Positions 8,895-16,994 of a stretch of DNA of 38,721 bases are shown here, piece after piece (positions within the stretch are counted from its first letter, which is position 1; each line of letters opens with the position of its first letter). The DNA is taken from positions 1 to 38,721 of the forward strand of contig NZ_PVSN01000073.1 of NCBI RefSeq assembly GCF_004766315.1, written 5' to 3'. Position numbers and translations under genes: made by a program. This DNA comes from Weissella confusa. Its GTDB lineage: Bacteria > Bacillota > Bacilli > Lactobacillales > Lactobacillaceae. The notes beneath the pieces are model-generated. The model was given only the letters and a program-made list of their open reading frames with translations, was not told the DNA's origin and did not search any database.

Positions 8895-10298
8895 CTATTG
8901 TGCCAACTTCAACAACGCTTCTGCGAAGATTGCCATTGAACGCGTTAAGTTAGCGACCGGTGTCGATTCGTTTGCTTGGTGACTTGTGACTGGCACATCT
9001 GGGAACTGACCCCCAAAGGCGACACCACGCTTCAACAAACGGGCATACGACCCACCGTTTGATGTGCGTGGATTCATAAACATCCCCGTCTGCTTCGCAT
9101 AAACCATTGATAGGATACCAACCAGTTCATCGGTTTCCGGCACCAAATGGGGCTCCATACCACCCGGCCATACTTCAACCGTCGCCTTAAAGTCGCCAAG
9201 ATGTCGTTGGACTTGCGTCATCACCGCTTGCACATTAACCCCTTGCGGATAACGGAAGTTCAGCAAAATCGTTCCCTGTCCGTTCAAACTAAAACGCATG
9301 ACACCAACATTCAACGTCAGGTCACCCATCGTTTCGTCGTGGTAGCGCAAGCCTAGATTGTCAGCCCCAATATCGTCATGCACTGTCTCACCAACAAATT
9401 GCAAAAATGTCTTCGCATCATCCGCAAACGCATAACGATTTAGGAAATGGGCCAAATACGTACCGGCGTTCTCGCCATCTTGCGGATAGGCACCATGGGC
9501 CTGAACCCCGTTCAACAAGAGACGTAATTCTTGTCCCTTAATCTCAGTCTTACCACTCAAGAATGGGTATTGCGCCAAGTATTGTTCAAAATCATGCACC
9601 ATGCCGTCTGGATCAGGAACAACCACACGCGCACGTGCATCACCCGGCACAACATTCGGACGCGTACCAGCAATGAAACGGCGCAAAATATAGTCACCAG
9701 TCGACACACTTGGGAAGCGCAGTTGCACCGTTTGGAAAGCCTTCTCACCATTCACAACCGGGAATGCCCCGTCTGGTGAAAAGCCCATCGTTGGCTCACC
9801 TTCCTGTTCGAAATAGCGTGGCAAATCACGCCAGCCATTTTCTTCGTCAGTTCCAATAATCAACCGAATCTTGCGGGTTAATTTAATCTCATGGTCAGCC
9901 AAATACTTCATGGCATAATACGCACTCATCAAATCAGCCTTCATGTCGGCTGCCCCACGGCCAAAGTATAAGCCATCCAAGATTTCCGGCTTGAATGGGT
10001 CACGCAACCATCCGTCACCGGCGGGCACAATATCAATGTGCGTCAAAATCGCCACGGTCTCATCAGCATCGGCTGGACCGTATTCAATCCACGTCACCAT
10101 GTTATCGACACGACCGTAACGGAAACCGTCACGCGCGGCCAATTCTTCCATCTTCGCTAACGCACGCACCATATCGTTTCCGAATGGTGTTAACTCTGTT
10201 TGCGTATTTGGATCTAGAATCGATGGTATTTTAACAATCTGATTCAGGTCCTGAATCAAATCGGCCTCATAAGGCTTTGTTTGGTCAGTCCATTCCAT
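8895..10298 (-). CDS. pepV: PepV-type dipeptidase (M20 metallopeptidase)
   Basis: A 467-aa cytoplasmic di-zinc peptidase that splits a broad range of dipeptides, the last step of peptide use in lactic acid bacteria. Metal and catalytic positions are visible: LTHIDIVPAGDGW (His/Asp, about residues 85-97), GRGAADMKAD (bridging Asp, about 113-122), GTDEENGW (Glu pair, about 149-156), FSPDGAFPV (Asp) and SHQANES (last His, near residue 442). The lid-domain substrate-site motif AHGAYPQDGENAG is also present. The family's usual DDKG reads DMKA here; the bridging Asp is kept. It has its own promoter with TTTACA/TAAAAT and its own terminator. Start ATG 10298 follows AGAGGG. Confidence 0.94.
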   Translation of the reverse strand: MEWTDQTKPYEADLIQDLNQIVKIPSILDPNTQTELTPFGNDMVRALAKMEELAARDGFRYGRVDNMVTWIEYGPADADETVAILTHIDIVPAGDGWLRDPFKPEILDGLYFGRGAADMKADLMSAYYAMKYLADHEIKLTRKIRLIIGTDEENGWRDLPRYFEQEGEPTMGFSPDGAFPVVNGEKAFQTVQLRFPSVSTGDYILRRFIAGTRPNVVPGDARARVVVPDPDGMVHDFEQYLAQYPFLSGKTEIKGQELRLLLNGVQAHGAYPQDGENAGTYLAHFLNRYAFADDAKTFLQFVGETVHDDIGADNLGLRYHDETMGDLTLNVGVMRFSLNGQGTILLNFRYPQGVNVQAVMTQVQRHLGDFKATVEVWPGGMEPHLVPETDELVGILSMVYAKQTGMFMNPRTSNGGSYARLLKRGVAFGGQFPDVPVTSHQANESTPVANLTRSMAIFAEALLKLAQ

Positions 10299-10334
10299 GG
10301 CGGCCCTCTTTTCTCATTTGTTTTTAATACTTTG

Positions 10335-10363
10335 ATTTTAACGATATCTGTTAACCCTGTAAA
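10335..10363 (-). promoter_or_regulatory. Promoter of pepV
   Basis: Minus-strand -35 TTTACA (10358-10363), exactly 17-bp spacer, -10 TAAAAT (10335-10340), 37 bp before the pepV start codon. Confidence 0.75.
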
Positions 10364-10398
10364 GTAAAAAAGCTACCAGGCAGATACCTGATAGCTTT
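10364..10398 (-). terminator. Terminator after the amino-acid permease gene
   Basis: Arms AAAGCTACCAGG (10369-10380) and CCTGATAGCTTT (10387-10398) form a 12-bp stem with one G-U pair in the minus-strand RNA, followed by T. The pepV -35 begins immediately beyond it. Confidence 0.88.
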
Positions 10399-10408
10399 GC
10401 AAAATTCA

Positions 10409-11740
10409 TTAAGAACGCTTCTTGTTGTAGTAGTAGAACACTGGCAATCCAATCAAAACCAATACGATTGAAATGGCAGCACCTGTGAAGTCGTTGATAA
10501 CCGTTGAACCGATAACGAACAATGCCCCGAAAATCGCAACCAATGGCGTAATTGGGAACAATGGTGTCTTGAACAACGTGTCCATTTCTTCCAACTTACC
10601 CTGCTTTACTTGGCGACGCAACATGAAGACACCGAAGAACGCAGCCGTGTAGAAAATCCAAATCGTGAAGATAGCGATGTCTGACAAACGATCAACACCT
10701 GACGTGTAGAAGATTGCCAAAACCAACGTCATAATCGTTACCGTCGCAATGGCGTTCGTTGGCTCTTGCGTCTTGCGCGTCAACTTTGACAAGTACTTAG
10801 GGAACAAGCCATCCAATGACATTGCATATGCCATACGTGGGAATGACAACATCTTACCGTTCAACGTTCCCAACATTGAAATGATAATGGCCAAACTCAA
10901 GGCACGTCCACCAAAGTCACCAAAGGCAGCCTTCGCAACCGCGAATGTCGCATTGTTTTGCAATGCCACAACCTTTTCAGCAGGCAAAGCGTGGTAAACA
11001 CCAAATGTCACACCAACGTAGGCGATGACAATCAAAATCAAACCACCAACGATTGAACGTGGCACATCACGACGGGGGTTCTTCAACTCACCGGCGATGT
11101 TTGACAACAAAATCCAACCATCATAAGCAAACAACGTTGCCAAGATAGCCATTCCGAAACCACCACCTGATTGTGAGACTTGGTGAACCGTTTGTCCCAA
11201 GGCATCAACCTTACCGAAGAACAAACCGTAAATGATCAACACAGCGATTGGAATCAACTTAATTGATGTCGTAATCACTTGGAAGCTAGCAGCCACACGG
11301 TTTTCCAACATGTTCAATCCCGCGATGAACAATAGGAAGATAACTGAAATCCAAGTTGCAGCTGACGTTGGCAAGCCCAAGAAGTTAGCCGTCAAAAAGG
11401 CAGCGTAACCAGCGATTGAGGCAATAACAGCCGGTGCGTAAATAACAACTTGCATCCATCCCGTCAGGAATCCAGCAGCTGGACCGTACAACTCTTCGAT
11501 GTAGCTGTACAACCCACCTATCTTTGGCAAGCGCGCCCCGATTTCAGCAATCGTCAAACCAGCAGCCAACGTGATGACACCACCGGCAACCCACGCCAAT
11601 AGCCCAAGCGTTGATGAACCAGCCGTTTGCAAAACCCCAGCTTGCTTAAAGAAGATTCCAGAACCGATAACCGTTCCAATAACGAGTGATAACCCTGACC
11701 AAATTCCCATTGATCGTTTTAATTCAACTTTGTTTTCCAT
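10409..11740 (-). CDS. APC-superfamily amino-acid permease (LAT/SteT-like)
   Basis: A 443-aa membrane protein with about 12 hydrophobic segments. It opens with GLSLVIGTVIGSGIFFK (about residues 16-32), the helix-1 signature of the amino acid-polyamine-organocation superfamily, with the unwound GSG that holds the substrate alpha-carboxyl/amino groups. FAYDGWILLSNIAGELKNP (about 205-223) resembles the helix-6 region of LAT-type exchangers such as SteT. The substrate is not readable from the protein. The upstream leader encodes a peptide with six Asn codons before a terminator, which suggests expression tied to asparagine supply and hence a role in Asn (or related) uptake; this is inference. Start ATG 11740 after AGGAGTAGGTC. 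Monocistronic, with its own terminator. Confidence 0.9.
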   Translation of the reverse strand: MENKVELKRSMGIWSGLSLVIGTVIGSGIFFKQAGVLQTAGSSTLGLLAWVAGGVITLAAGLTIAEIGARLPKIGGLYSYIEELYGPAAGFLTGWMQVVIYAPAVIASIAGYAAFLTANFLGLPTSAATWISVIFLLFIAGLNMLENRVAASFQVITTSIKLIPIAVLIIYGLFFGKVDALGQTVHQVSQSGGGFGMAILATLFAYDGWILLSNIAGELKNPRRDVPRSIVGGLILIVIAYVGVTFGVYHALPAEKVVALQNNATFAVAKAAFGDFGGRALSLAIIISMLGTLNGKMLSFPRMAYAMSLDGLFPKYLSKLTRKTQEPTNAIATVTIMTLVLAIFYTSGVDRLSDIAIFTIWIFYTAAFFGVFMLRRQVKQGKLEEMDTLFKTPLFPITPLVAIFGALFVIGSTVINDFTGAAISIVLVLIGLPVFYYYNKKRS

Positions 11741-11771
11741 GACCTACTCCTAGATTATTCCGTTCTTGCAT

Positions 11772-11809
11772 AAAAAAACAGCCACCCAATCCCAGTGATT
11801 GGATGACTG
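11772..11809 (-). terminator. Attenuator terminator in the permease leader
   Basis: Arms GATTGGATGACTG (11797-11809) and CAGCCACCCAATC (11779-11791) form a 13-bp stem in the minus-strand RNA (two G-U pairs) with a 5-nt loop, then seven T. It sits between the leader peptide and the permease start, so it must be bypassed for the permease to be made. Confidence 0.9.
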
Positions 11810-11856
11810 CTAATCGTTCTCACAGTTCAAGCGTTACACGAAAACGCCCAATCACT
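11794..11856 (-). promoter_or_regulatory. Mutually exclusive antiterminator pairing of the permease leader
   Basis: In the minus-strand RNA, AGTGATTGG (from 11856 down to 11848, inside the leader-peptide codons) is perfectly complementary to CCAATCACT (from 11802 down to 11794). The latter is part of the left arm plus the loop of the attenuator terminator. The two structures cannot coexist. A ribosome stalled on the Asn codons (11897-11880) would leave AGTGATTGG free to pair and so prevent termination. No T-box sequence (such as GGGTGGNACCGCG) is present in the leader. The pairing is seen in the sequence; the switching model is inferred. Confidence 0.7.
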
Positions 11857-11912
11857 TTTTGTGTTGAGTTGAAACGATCATTATTATTATTGTTGTTAAC
11901 AAAACTGAACAT
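11820..11912 (-). CDS. Asn-rich leader peptide (30 aa) controlling the permease
   Basis: A short reading frame between a good promoter and the attenuator terminator. It starts ATG 11912 with GGAAGGAG 8 nt upstream. An upstream in-frame ATG at 11918 lies too close to that site to be the start. The peptide reads MFSFVNNNNNNDRFN, continues for 15 more residues, and stops at TGA 11820-11822. Residues 6-11 are Asn, encoded AAC AAC AAT AAT AAT AAT, with a seventh Asn at residue 15. The layout is that of classical leader peptides of amino-acid operons: a run of one amino acid's codons, a segment able to form an antiterminator, then a terminator. Likely a cis-acting sensor rather than a functional protein. 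Confidence 0.72.
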   Translation of the reverse strand: MFSFVNNNNNNDRFNSTQKVIGRFRVTLEL

Positions 11913-11958
11913 AATCATTTCTCCTTCCAAAAAGTGTACGTTTTTCATAACGATTAAA

Positions 11959-11987
11959 ATCTTATCATATTCTAAGAATTCTGACAA
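11959..11987 (-). promoter_or_regulatory. Promoter of the permease leader transcript
   Basis: Minus-strand -35 TTGTCA (11982-11987), 17-bp spacer, -10 TAAGAT (11959-11964) with an extended TGA in front. Predicted transcription start is about 11952, which leaves a leader of roughly 210 nt before the permease start codon. Confidence 0.78.
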
Positions 11988-11988
11988 T

Positions 11989-12021
11989 AAAAAATGGTGA
12001 ACCCAATTGGATTCACCATTT
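11989..12021 (-). terminator. Terminator after gnd
   Basis: Arms AAATGGTGAACCC (11992-12004) and GGATTCACCATTT (12009-12021) pair over 13 bp (one G-U in the RNA), with T on the minus-strand side. It abuts the -35 of the permease promoter. Confidence 0.88.
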
Positions 12022-12035
12022 CTATTAGTTACTTA

Positions 12036-13412
12036 TTAAGCTTCTTCGTACCATGAGTAGTGGTACATTTCACCAGCTGGCTTGTCCGTACGCTCGTAAG
12101 TGTGAGCACCGAAGTAGTCACGTTGTGCTTGGATCAAGTTTGCAGGCAAAACTTCTGAACGGTATGAATCGAAGTATGCAACCGCAGCTGACAATGATGG
12201 CACTGGTACACCAGCAGCCGTTGCCAAAGCGATTACGCGACGAGCAGCTGCTTGGTACTTCTCAGCGATATCCTTGAAGTATGGATCCAACAACAAGTTG
12301 TGCAAACCTGCTTCGTTGTTGTATGCATACGTAATACGTTGCAAGAAGCGGGCACGAATAATCGCACCAGCACGCCACAATTGTGCCAACTCACCGTATT
12401 GCAAGTCCCAATCGTAGTGATCTGAAGCCATACGCAATTGGTCGAAACCTTGTGCGTATGACATGATCTTACCGAAGTACAAAGCCTCGCGGATGTCTTC
12501 AACAGTTGCGTCGACATCACCTTCGAAGTTGAATTCTGGACCAGCCAAAACCTTAGAAGCAGCCACACGGTCTTCCTTCATTGCTGAAATGTAACGTGCG
12601 TAAACTGATTCCGTAATCAATGATTGTGGGGCACCAACTTCAAGAGCTGATTGTGATGACCACTTTCCAGTTCCCTTGTTTCCGGCACGATCCAAAATCA
12701 TATCCACCATTGGCTTACCTGAACCCAAATCGTCATCACGCGTCAAAATATCAGCCGTGATTTCGATCAAGTATGAGTCCAACTTCAACAAGCGCTTCAA
12801 CAAGTCGTATGACTCAGCGATCAATTGCATATCACCGTACTCGATACCGTTGTGCACCATCTTTACGTAGTGACCAGCACCATTAGGTCCGATGTAGGCA
12901 ACCGTTGGCTTACCATCTTCAGGTGCCTTAGCAGCAATTTCCTTCAAGATTGGCTCAACCAAATCATAAGCTTCGCGTTGTCCACCAGGCATCATTGAAG
13001 GGCCTTGCAAGGCTCCCAACTCACCACCTGATACACCCATTCCGATGAAGTTGATGCCTGATTCAGCAAGCTTCTCTGAACGGCGCATCGTGTCCTCAAA
13101 GAACGTGTTTCCACCGTCAATCAAAATGTCACCCTTCTCCAAGAATGGTAGCAATTCTTCAATAACAGCGTCAGTTCCTGCACCGGCCTTGACCATCAAC
13201 AAAATACGACGTGGGGCCTTAATTGACTTCACGAATTCCTCGACAGTGTAACCAGGTACAAACTTCTTATCTGAGTGCGTTTGTACCAAATCTTCAGTAC
13301 GAGCGCTTGAACGGTTGTATACCGCAACCGTGTAGCCACGTGATTCCACGTTCAAGGCCAAGTTACGACCCATTACGGCCAAACCAACAACACCAAAATC
13401 TGCAGTTGCCAT
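12036..13412 (-). CDS. gnd: 6-phosphogluconate dehydrogenase, decarboxylating
   Basis: A 458-aa cytosolic enzyme that converts 6-phosphogluconate to ribulose 5-phosphate and CO2 while reducing NAD(P)+. It is the key entry step of the phosphoketolase pathway in heterofermenters. The nucleotide-binding fold is at the N-terminus ([14 protein letters not shown], residues about 8-21), the substrate and catalytic segment is [19 protein letters not shown] (about 183-201, with the catalytic Lys), and the C-terminal tail includes [11 protein letters not shown]. Slightly shorter than the common 470 aa. Codon use is strongly biased to preferred codons, as expected of an abundant glycolytic enzyme. Start ATG 13412 after TTGGAGGAT. 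Monocistronic. Confidence 0.97.
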   Translation of the reverse strand: MATADFGVVGLAVMGRNLALNVESRGYTVAVYNRSSARTEDLVQTHSDKKFVPGYTVEEFVKSIKAPRRILLMVKAGAGTDAVIEELLPFLEKGDILIDGGNTFFEDTMRRSEKLAESGINFIGMGVSGGELGALQGPSMMPGGQREAYDLVEPILKEIAAKAPEDGKPTVAYIGPNGAGHYVKMVHNGIEYGDMQLIAESYDLLKRLLKLDSYLIEITADILTRDDDLGSGKPMVDMILDRAGNKGTGKWSSQSALEVGAPQSLITESVYARYISAMKEDRVAASKVLAGPEFNFEGDVDATVEDIREALYFGKIMSYAQGFDQLRMASDHYDWDLQYGELAQLWRAGAIIRARFLQRITYAYNNEAGLHNLLLDPYFKDIAEKYQAAARRVIALATAAGVPVPSLSAAVAYFDSYRSEVLPANLIQAQRDYFGAHTYERTDKPAGEMYHYSWYEEA

Positions 13413-13459
13413 GTTTAATTATCCTCCAAAGTGTGTCCTTAATCCCTCGATTGACTATA

Positions 13460-13487
13460 AGTCTAGTCTTCTTTATTTTAATGTCAA
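13460..13487 (-). promoter_or_regulatory. Promoter of gnd
   Basis: Minus-strand -35 TTGACA (13482-13487), 16-bp spacer, -10 TAGACT (13460-13465), about 48 bp before the gnd start codon. Confidence 0.6.
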
Positions 13488-13586
13488 AACAAAAAGTGTC
13501 TGTGAATTAAATGTGAATTTGTTTACGACATATACAAATGTCAGATAATCCTATGGCAAAAGGCTGCATCACTAATTTTTGCAAAG

Positions 13587-13608
13587 AAAAATCCACGCGG
13601 ATGCATGG
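13587..13608 (-). terminator. Probable terminator after the OYE operon
   Basis: A short 6-bp stem, CCACGC (13593-13598) with GCATGG (13603-13608) (one G-U in the RNA), followed on the minus strand by ATTTTTC. Weak but well placed, 11 bp after the stop of the small gene. Confidence 0.5.
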
Positions 13609-13618
13609 GTTAATTTCA

Positions 13619-13930
13619 TTATTGATATTGTGCCAAAACGGCAGCGACTACGTCATCGCTCGCTGAGGTCGTCATGAAACGACCCATTGGCGTAATATCG
13701 TGACGATCTTTAAAGGCTAGCTTCTTTGTTTCAACTAGCATGACCGTCAAATTATTTTCCGTCAAAAAGAGTTGGCCAGGCTTACCTAGCTTACCCTTCG
13801 TGTGCTTACCAATGCGCCAGCTGTGAAAATCGGCTGCTGTTAGCGGATTTTCCTTCGGTTCGTAAGCACCACTATTACTTTGCGTCATCACAACGCCAAT
13901 TAATTCTGCTGTTGGATATTTATCTGCCAT
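13619..13930 (-). CDS. Small protein of unknown function in an operon with the OYE-family oxidoreductase
   Basis: 103 aa beginning MADKYPTAELIG. I chose ATG 13930 because a GAGG ribosome site sits 7 nt upstream, at the end of the preceding gene; an upstream in-frame ATG inside that gene is possible but has no such site. The stop of the oxidoreductase gene and this start are 2 nt apart (TAATCATG), so the two are translationally coupled. I do not recognise the family. The sequence is soluble, without signal or membrane segment, and carries a basic stretch HTKGKLGKPG in the middle. A role linked to the flavoenzyme is suggested only by coupling. Confidence 0.75.
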   Translation of the reverse strand: MADKYPTAELIGVVMTQSNSGAYEPKENPLTAADFHSWRIGKHTKGKLGKPGQLFLTENNLTVMLVETKKLAFKDRHDITPMGRFMTTSASDDVVAAVLAQYQ

Positions 13931-13932
13931 GA

Positions 13933-15093
13933 TTAACCTCGGTAGTATGCCCACGGTACTTGTGGATCGAATTGCTCATCAGTTGAGACAACAAGCCCCT
14001 TCTTAAAGCGCGTCAACAACCAGAAACGGAGTGGCTCAGGGATACCAAGCATCTCGAAATCACTCGTTGAGATAGCGTAGCGAATTCCCTTTTCATCATT
14101 ATTCATGACTTTTTGCACCCAGTTTGGGTCAACAATCAGCTCACGTGCAATCGCAGCACCATCAACGCCCGCTTGCACAAGTGCTTCAACTTGCTCCGGT
14201 GTACGCAACAAGCCAGCGACAATCAACGGAATATCGCCCAAAATCGCCTTGTACTTAGCGTAAAGTGGCTCCTTATCTTCCTTATTCATAAATGGCGTTT
14301 GGAACGCATCCTTTAATGAGATGTGGAAGTATGAAATTGGACGCTTGATAATTTCTTGCGCCATTGCCAACGAATCCGTAAAGCGAATACCCGGCGTTGT
14401 TGGCTCTTCAGGTGATTGACGGTAACCAATAATGAATCGATCATCCGCAAATTCAGCACGCGCTGCGACGACGGCGTCCAAAACTGCCAAGCCATAACGC
14501 ATGCGGTCGTTCAAATCACCACCCCATTCATCAGTGCGTTGGTTGGCGTGCTCTGAGAAGAATTGTTGCATCGCATACATGTTGGCACCGTGTAGCTCAA
14601 CACCGGCAAAGCCAGCTGCAATGGCACGACGAGTTGCTTCACCGAAGTCGGCGATGCTTTGACGAATTTCTTCATCCGTCATCGGACGTGGTGTGGCCAT
14701 CCCCGGTTGGTGACCTGGCACATCAGAAGGACCAACGACATCATCGTGCAATACCGCTGCCGTCTGTGCAATACGACCACCAAATGACAATTGTAGAACC
14801 GACACTGAGCCACGATTCTTAATCACGTCTGCAATCTTCTTCAACCCTGAAATCTTTTCATCAGAATCGATACCGATTTGACCAACGTATGTCTTACCAT
14901 CCATTGAAACGTATGCCATTTCAACGATGACCAAACCAGGACCACCAGCACGCATCTTGTAGTAGTTCACCTCATCATCAGTCACAACACCCGTTGCAAA
15001 AGATGAACGCAAAGTCGTTGGTGGGAATACAACGCGATTCTTTATTTCAACACCATTCGCCAACTTGAATGGTTCAAGGAATTTATAACTCAT
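13933..15093 (-). CDS. NADH-dependent flavin oxidoreductase, Old Yellow Enzyme family
   Basis: 386 aa, a TIM-barrel FMN enzyme that reduces activated double bonds of enals, enones or similar xenobiotics with NAD(P)H; the physiological substrate is unknown. The family signature around the active site is clear: ELHGANMYAMQQFF (about residues 170-183) with the His-x-x-Asn pair that binds the substrate carbonyl, followed by NQRTDEWGGDLNDRM. The C-terminal FMN phosphate region reads PLIVAGLLRTPEQ and VDGAAIARELI. I prefer ATG 15093 over 15099 because of spacing to AAGAAAGAG. First gene of a two-gene operon, divergent from the cystathionine-lyase gene. Confidence 0.9.
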   Translation of the reverse strand: MSYKFLEPFKLANGVEIKNRVVFPPTTLRSSFATGVVTDDEVNYYKMRAGGPGLVIVEMAYVSMDGKTYVGQIGIDSDEKISGLKKIADVIKNRGSVSVLQLSFGGRIAQTAAVLHDDVVGPSDVPGHQPGMATPRPMTDEEIRQSIADFGEATRRAIAAGFAGVELHGANMYAMQQFFSEHANQRTDEWGGDLNDRMRYGLAVLDAVVAARAEFADDRFIIGYRQSPEEPTTPGIRFTDSLAMAQEIIKRPISYFHISLKDAFQTPFMNKEDKEPLYAKYKAILGDIPLIVAGLLRTPEQVEALVQAGVDGAAIARELIVDPNWVQKVMNNDEKGIRYAISTSDFEMLGIPEPLRFWLLTRFKKGLVVSTDEQFDPQVPWAYYRG

Positions 15094-15126
15094 TATCATT
15101 AACTCTTTCTTATTATTAGTGCCCCT

Positions 15127-15135
15127 ATTATAGCA
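15127..15135 (-). promoter_or_regulatory. Extended -10 promoter of the OYE operon
   Basis: The minus strand reads TGCTATAAT: consensus -10 TATAAT (15127-15132) with an extended TG. The -35 region (TTTTAC or TTTACC at 15148-15154) overlaps the inverted repeat at 15148-15163. Confidence 0.68.
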
Positions 15136-15147
15136 TTATGTACAAGT

Positions 15148-15163
15148 GGTAAAATTTTTTACC
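15148..15163. promoter_or_regulatory. Candidate operator between divergent promoters
   Basis: GGTAAA and TTTACC flank an ATTT spacer, making a 6-bp inverted repeat. It covers the -35 of the OYE promoter and lies 9 bp upstream of the -35 of the divergent lyase promoter. This is a natural place for a regulator acting on both. No factor can be named. Confidence 0.4.
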
Positions 15164-15171
15164 TCTTTTTC

Positions 15172-15200
15172 TTGCGGAACTTTCACCATGTACTTAAAAT
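15172..15200 (+). promoter_or_regulatory. Promoter of the cystathionine lyase/synthase gene
   Basis: -35 TTGCGG (15172-15177), 17-bp spacer, -10 TAAAAT (15195-15200). The start codon is at 15253, giving a short leader without a T-box or SAM-riboswitch-like structure. Confidence 0.6.
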
Positions 15201-15252
15201 AAGTTTATTCATTTCATTGTTACTATTTTCGAGCAAAGAGGGGAAAACAAAC

Positions 15253-16392
15253 ATGAAGTTTGAAACGAAGGTTATTCACGGTGGTACACAAGGAGATCCA
15301 GTTACTGGGGCCGTTACCACACCCATTTACCAAACATCAACCTATCACCAAAAGGAGTTAGGTGGTGGCGCTAAGTACGAGTACACGCGCGGTGAGAACC
15401 CTACCCGCTTCGCTTTGGAGTCAGTTATGGCTGACATTGAAAACGGAACGGATGGATTTGCCTTTTCATCAGGAATGGCTGCTATCCACGCAACAATGAG
15501 CTTGTTGAAGGCCGGCGACCACATCGTCATGGCCAACGACGTTTACGGCGGAACTTTCCGCTTGGTTAACCGCATCATGGCCGAATTGGGCATTAAGTTT
15601 ACTGCGGTTGATACGGCTGATAGCGATGCTTTGAAGGCCGCAATGACGCCAGAGACAAAGATGGTTTACTTGGAATCACCTTCTAACCCATTGATGCACG
15701 TGACGGATATTGCTGAAGCATCAAAGATTGCCCACGAAGGTGGCGCAATCGCCGTTGTTGATAACACGTTCGCTTCACCATACAACCAAAACCCATTGGA
15801 TTTGGGTGCTGACGTGGTTGTTCACTCAGGAACGAAGTACTTGGGTGGTCACGCCGATCTATTGTCAGGGTTCGTCGTTGTGAAGGACGCTAAGTTGGCT
15901 GAGCGTATTAAGTTCATCCAAATGTCTATTGGTGCCGTCTTGTCACCACAAGATTCATACATGGTGCAACGTTCAATTAAGACGTTGGCTTTGCGCGTGC
16001 AACGCCACAACGAAAACGCGATGGCGTTGGCTGAGTTCTTGAACAACCACCCAAAGGTTGCCAAGGTTTACTTCCCTGGTTTGCCAGGTACGCCTGATCA
16101 CGAGATTGCTAAGAAGAAAATGCGTGGTTTCGGTGGCATGATGTCAATCGAGCTACAACCTGGTTTGGATGTTAAGAAGTTTGTTGAGAACTTGGATGTC
16201 TTCTTGTTGGCTGAGTCACTTGGTGGTGTTGAATCATTGATTGAAGTGCCAGCAGTGATGACCCACGCTTCTATCCCACGCGAGATCCGTATTGCTAACG
16301 GCATCAAGGATGAGTTGGTTCGTATCTCAGTAGGTATTGAAGATATCGACGATTTGATTGCCGACATGTCAAAAGGCTTGGATGCCTTGTAA
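15253..16392 (+). CDS. Cystathionine gamma/beta-lyase or gamma-synthase family PLP enzyme
   Basis: 379 aa, fold-type I PLP enzyme of the Cys/Met metabolism family, cytosolic homotetramer in relatives. The PLP-binding lysine is in HSGTKYLGGHAD (about residues 195-206). YEYTRGENPTR (about 46-56) supplies phosphate contacts from the neighbouring subunit, and VVDNTFASP carries the Asp that pairs with the pyridine nitrogen. The C-terminal ESLGGVESLIEVPAVMTH pattern is shared by gamma-lyases, beta-lyases and gamma-synthases, so exact specificity cannot be read. It links methionine, homocysteine and cysteine pools. Start ATG 15253 follows AAAGAGGGG. Codon bias is strong. Monocistronic, ending in a strong terminator. 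Confidence 0.92.
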   Translation: MKFETKVIHGGTQGDPVTGAVTTPIYQTSTYHQKELGGGAKYEYTRGENPTRFALESVMADIENGTDGFAFSSGMAAIHATMSLLKAGDHIVMANDVYGGTFRLVNRIMAELGIKFTAVDTADSDALKAAMTPETKMVYLESPSNPLMHVTDIAEASKIAHEGGAIAVVDNTFASPYNQNPLDLGADVVVHSGTKYLGGHADLLSGFVVVKDAKLAERIKFIQMSIGAVLSPQDSYMVQRSIKTLALRVQRHNENAMALAEFLNNHPKVAKVYFPGLPGTPDHEIAKKKMRGFGGMMSIELQPGLDVKKFVENLDVFLLAESLGGVESLIEVPAVMTHASIPREIRIANGIKDELVRISVGIEDIDDLIADMSKGLDAL

Positions 16393-16404
16393 TATTGATA
16401 AAGT

Positions 16405-16441
16405 AAACTCCCCAACGATTTCGGTCGTTTGGGGAGTTTTT
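16405..16441 (+). terminator. Terminator after the PLP-enzyme gene
   Basis: A stem of about 13 bp between AAACTCCCCAA and TTGGGGAGTTT with a TTTCG-containing loop, followed by T. It isolates the following structured region from the lyase transcript. Confidence 0.9.
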
Positions 16442-16462
16442 CGTTATGTAGTTGGTGGTTTT

Positions 16463-16994
16463 GGTGGTTAGTGTCCGTCCTATCGGCCGGAGTGCTTGGC
16501 CCCTTCTAGGGCACGCTAACACGCACTGACCATGACCTGCAGGGAGCGCGAACCACAGCAAGCTGTGTTTCCCTTTACCTCCCGTGGCTCTAAGCGGTAA
16601 AGCCGCTAAGAACCCACACATGCGGGTCAAGGTCTGCACGTGTCTATACGCGTGGCGGGGCCAAGCACAGCAGCCAAACATTACTCTATTGGTTTGATTT
16701 TCATCTACCACAAGATCACAAAGAGAGCAGTTCACCTATTTGTTTTACGGTGAATGACTATCTTAAATAGACTAGAACATATCGGCTGCTGTGGCTGGGG
16801 GCGCCCCGCGTATAGAACTGGATACGGCTAAACATGTGGGGGTAATACTTAGGGATTTATCCCTTAGTATTACGGAGGGTAAAGGTGTACGCGGCAAAGC
16901 CGTGGACTCCGCCTCCCACTGTTTTGACGTATCCGGTTTAGCGGGCCTAAAGAAGCCTCCAGCCACTCGACGCAACGCGTCGACACTCACCACT
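16463..16994 (+). ncRNA. Candidate large structured non-coding RNA (~530 nt), family not identified
   Basis: A GC-rich stretch with no convincing gene but many nested complementary segments. The two ends pair (16463-16475 with 16982-16994). TGCTTGGCCCC (16493-16503) pairs perfectly with 16657-16667. A stacked helix joins 16666-16675 to 16784-16793 and closes an AT-rich arm of about 110 nt. Local hairpins are CACAGC/GCTGTG (16554-16567), AGCGG/CCGCT (16593-16607), GTAATACTTAGGGA with its near-complement (16842-16873) and TCGACGC/GCGTCGA (16967-16983). Loops are A-rich on the plus strand (AA, TAAAG, AAA, AAC), which suggests plus is the RNA sense. A strong terminator follows at 17022. No clear promoter was seen. 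It could instead be an immobile repeat element. Confidence 0.5.

Noticed and set aside
11741-11952. T-box riboswitch in front of the permease
   Set aside because: The leader is long enough, but no T-box sequence or specifier stem is present. The leader peptide plus complementary segments explain it better.
16304-16735. A 143-codon open frame on the minus strand over the end of the PLP-enzyme gene and the structured region
   Set aside because: It crosses a strong plus-strand terminator and a well-supported gene, has odd composition (many Cys, Arg, Pro) and no ribosome site.
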